Source of the DNA: Marinospirillum sp035271045 | GTDB lineage: Bacteria; Pseudomonadota; Gammaproteobacteria; Pseudomonadales; Halomonadaceae | Direction: 5' to 3' | NCBI RefSeq assembly: GCF_035271045.1 | Contig: NZ_DATESC010000007.1 | Coordinates: forward strand, 1 to 64,000 | Length of the DNA: 64,000 nt | Notes under the pieces: generated by a model | Told to the model about the DNA's origin: nothing | The model's input: only the letters and a program-made list of their open reading frames with translations | The model's database searches: none | Shown: positions 63,518 through 64,000 of the stretch, piece after piece | Numbering within the stretch: position 1 is the stretch's first letter | How the letters are laid out: the number at the start of each line of letters is the position of its first letter | Made by a program: the position numbers and the translations under genes

Positions 63518-64000
63518 ATGCCTTATTTAATGCCTAATTTCAAAGCATTCGTTTGCCTTCTATTATTAAGCTTTTTTTCGACGGCTTATGCTGTTGAAAA
63601 ACCGACAAACAATTTAACACCCAACCTTGCAACGCTAAAAAAATTAAGCCAAAGCAACGCTTGGTGGCGATTGGTTCATTACAAGCAGCACACCTATGGT
63701 GTGCGTAGTCAAGTCGACCAAGCTGATTTTTTTCTGCACTCTTGGGGTTATAAAAGCCCATTAGAAGAATTAACTGCCACTTTTGAACAACTAAAAGCCT
63801 CTTTAAACAGCCCTACCTTATTAAGTCAAAATGAAGACCTGCGTTGCACCTATCCAGCAAGAGTTAACTGGCTGGCCAGAACCCTAGATTTAGACATTCC
63901 TAACCGAACCTGTACGGGTTTAGATAAATGGCTAGGTCAAGTGGATGCCGGTAGCCTGTCGATGATTTTTCCTTCGGCTTATATGAATAATGCTTCGTCT
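63518..64000 (+). CDS. DUF4105-type periplasmic protein, 5' part
   Basis: The frame runs off the window, so 161 codons are visible. It starts with a signal peptide (FKAFVCLLLLSFFSTAYA). The mature part reads LKKLSQSNAWWRLVHYKQHT, DFFLHSWGYKSPLEELTATF and DLRCTYPARVNWLARTLDLD. That pattern is the N-terminal domain found in DUF4105 (Lnb-like) proteins, which are periplasmic. It follows the DUF3015 gene and its terminator. The start could also be the ATG at 63,530. Confidence 0.75.
   Translation, partial: MPYLMPNFKAFVCLLLLSFFSTAYAVEKPTNNLTPNLATLKKLSQSNAWWRLVHYKQHTYGVRSQVDQADFFLHSWGYKSPLEELTATFEQLKASLNSPTLLSQNEDLRCTYPARVNWLARTLDLDIPNRTCTGLDKWLGQVDAGSLSMIFPSAYMNNASS

Overview
The window comes from a gammaproteobacterium with moderate to low G+C. 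The evidence is the gene content and order: prfB with its programmed frameshift followed by lysS, ubiD next to fre, tesA divergent from ybbA-ybbP, plus rho, ilvD, pepN, slyX and bolA. A type I sulfide:quinone oxidoreductase close to the Acidithiobacillus enzyme suggests a sulfur-oxidising lifestyle, perhaps Thiotrichales-like. The species cannot be named from the sequence alone.

Left end (1-7,000) is an accessory zone. It holds the trailer end of a type I-F CRISPR array, a methyltransferase, an sdhB without sdhCDA, a CstA-type transporter and an elongator tRNA-Met with a clean promoter and terminator. An IS21-family istB remnant, sqr, a TnpB (IS200/IS605) remnant that has cut off a PAS-domain gene, and an NsrR-type regulator follow.

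The next part (7,000-32,250) is mostly chromosomal backbone: ppk2, tesA, ybbAP, bolA, peroxiredoxin, slyX, a membrane-anchored cold-shock protein, prfB-lysS, ppx, trxA, rho, ubiD-fre-folM, a soluble PAS/chemoreceptor-tip protein and a SulP-STAS-cNMP transporter. Gene debris interrupts it: an ImmA/IrrE pseudogene missing its catalytic core, a frameshifted and truncated diguanylate cyclase, and a second TnpB remnant. A two-gene pair at 18,416-19,791 carries a FliG C-terminal-like segment without any flagellar context.

From 55,606 down to 32,277 eighteen genes run on the minus strand with short gaps or overlaps and form one type VI secretion (T6SS) array. The order is tssB, tssC, hcp, tssJ, tssK, tssL, tssM, a TssB/TssC-like fusion, a second hcp, tssE, tssF, tssG, a TAXI-type binding protein, vgrG, then DUF2169, pentapeptide, DUF3540 and DUF4150 (PAAR-like) genes. 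No tssH/clpV or tssA is present, and TssM has lost its P-loop. With the extra sheath/tube pair and the TAXI gene, this is the most unusual system in the window.

Right end (55,800-64,000) returns to backbone: pepN, a DHH phosphoesterase, an Rnk-like regulator, a MliC-type lipoprotein, ilvD, a DUF3015 periplasmic protein and the start of a DUF4105-type protein that runs off the end.
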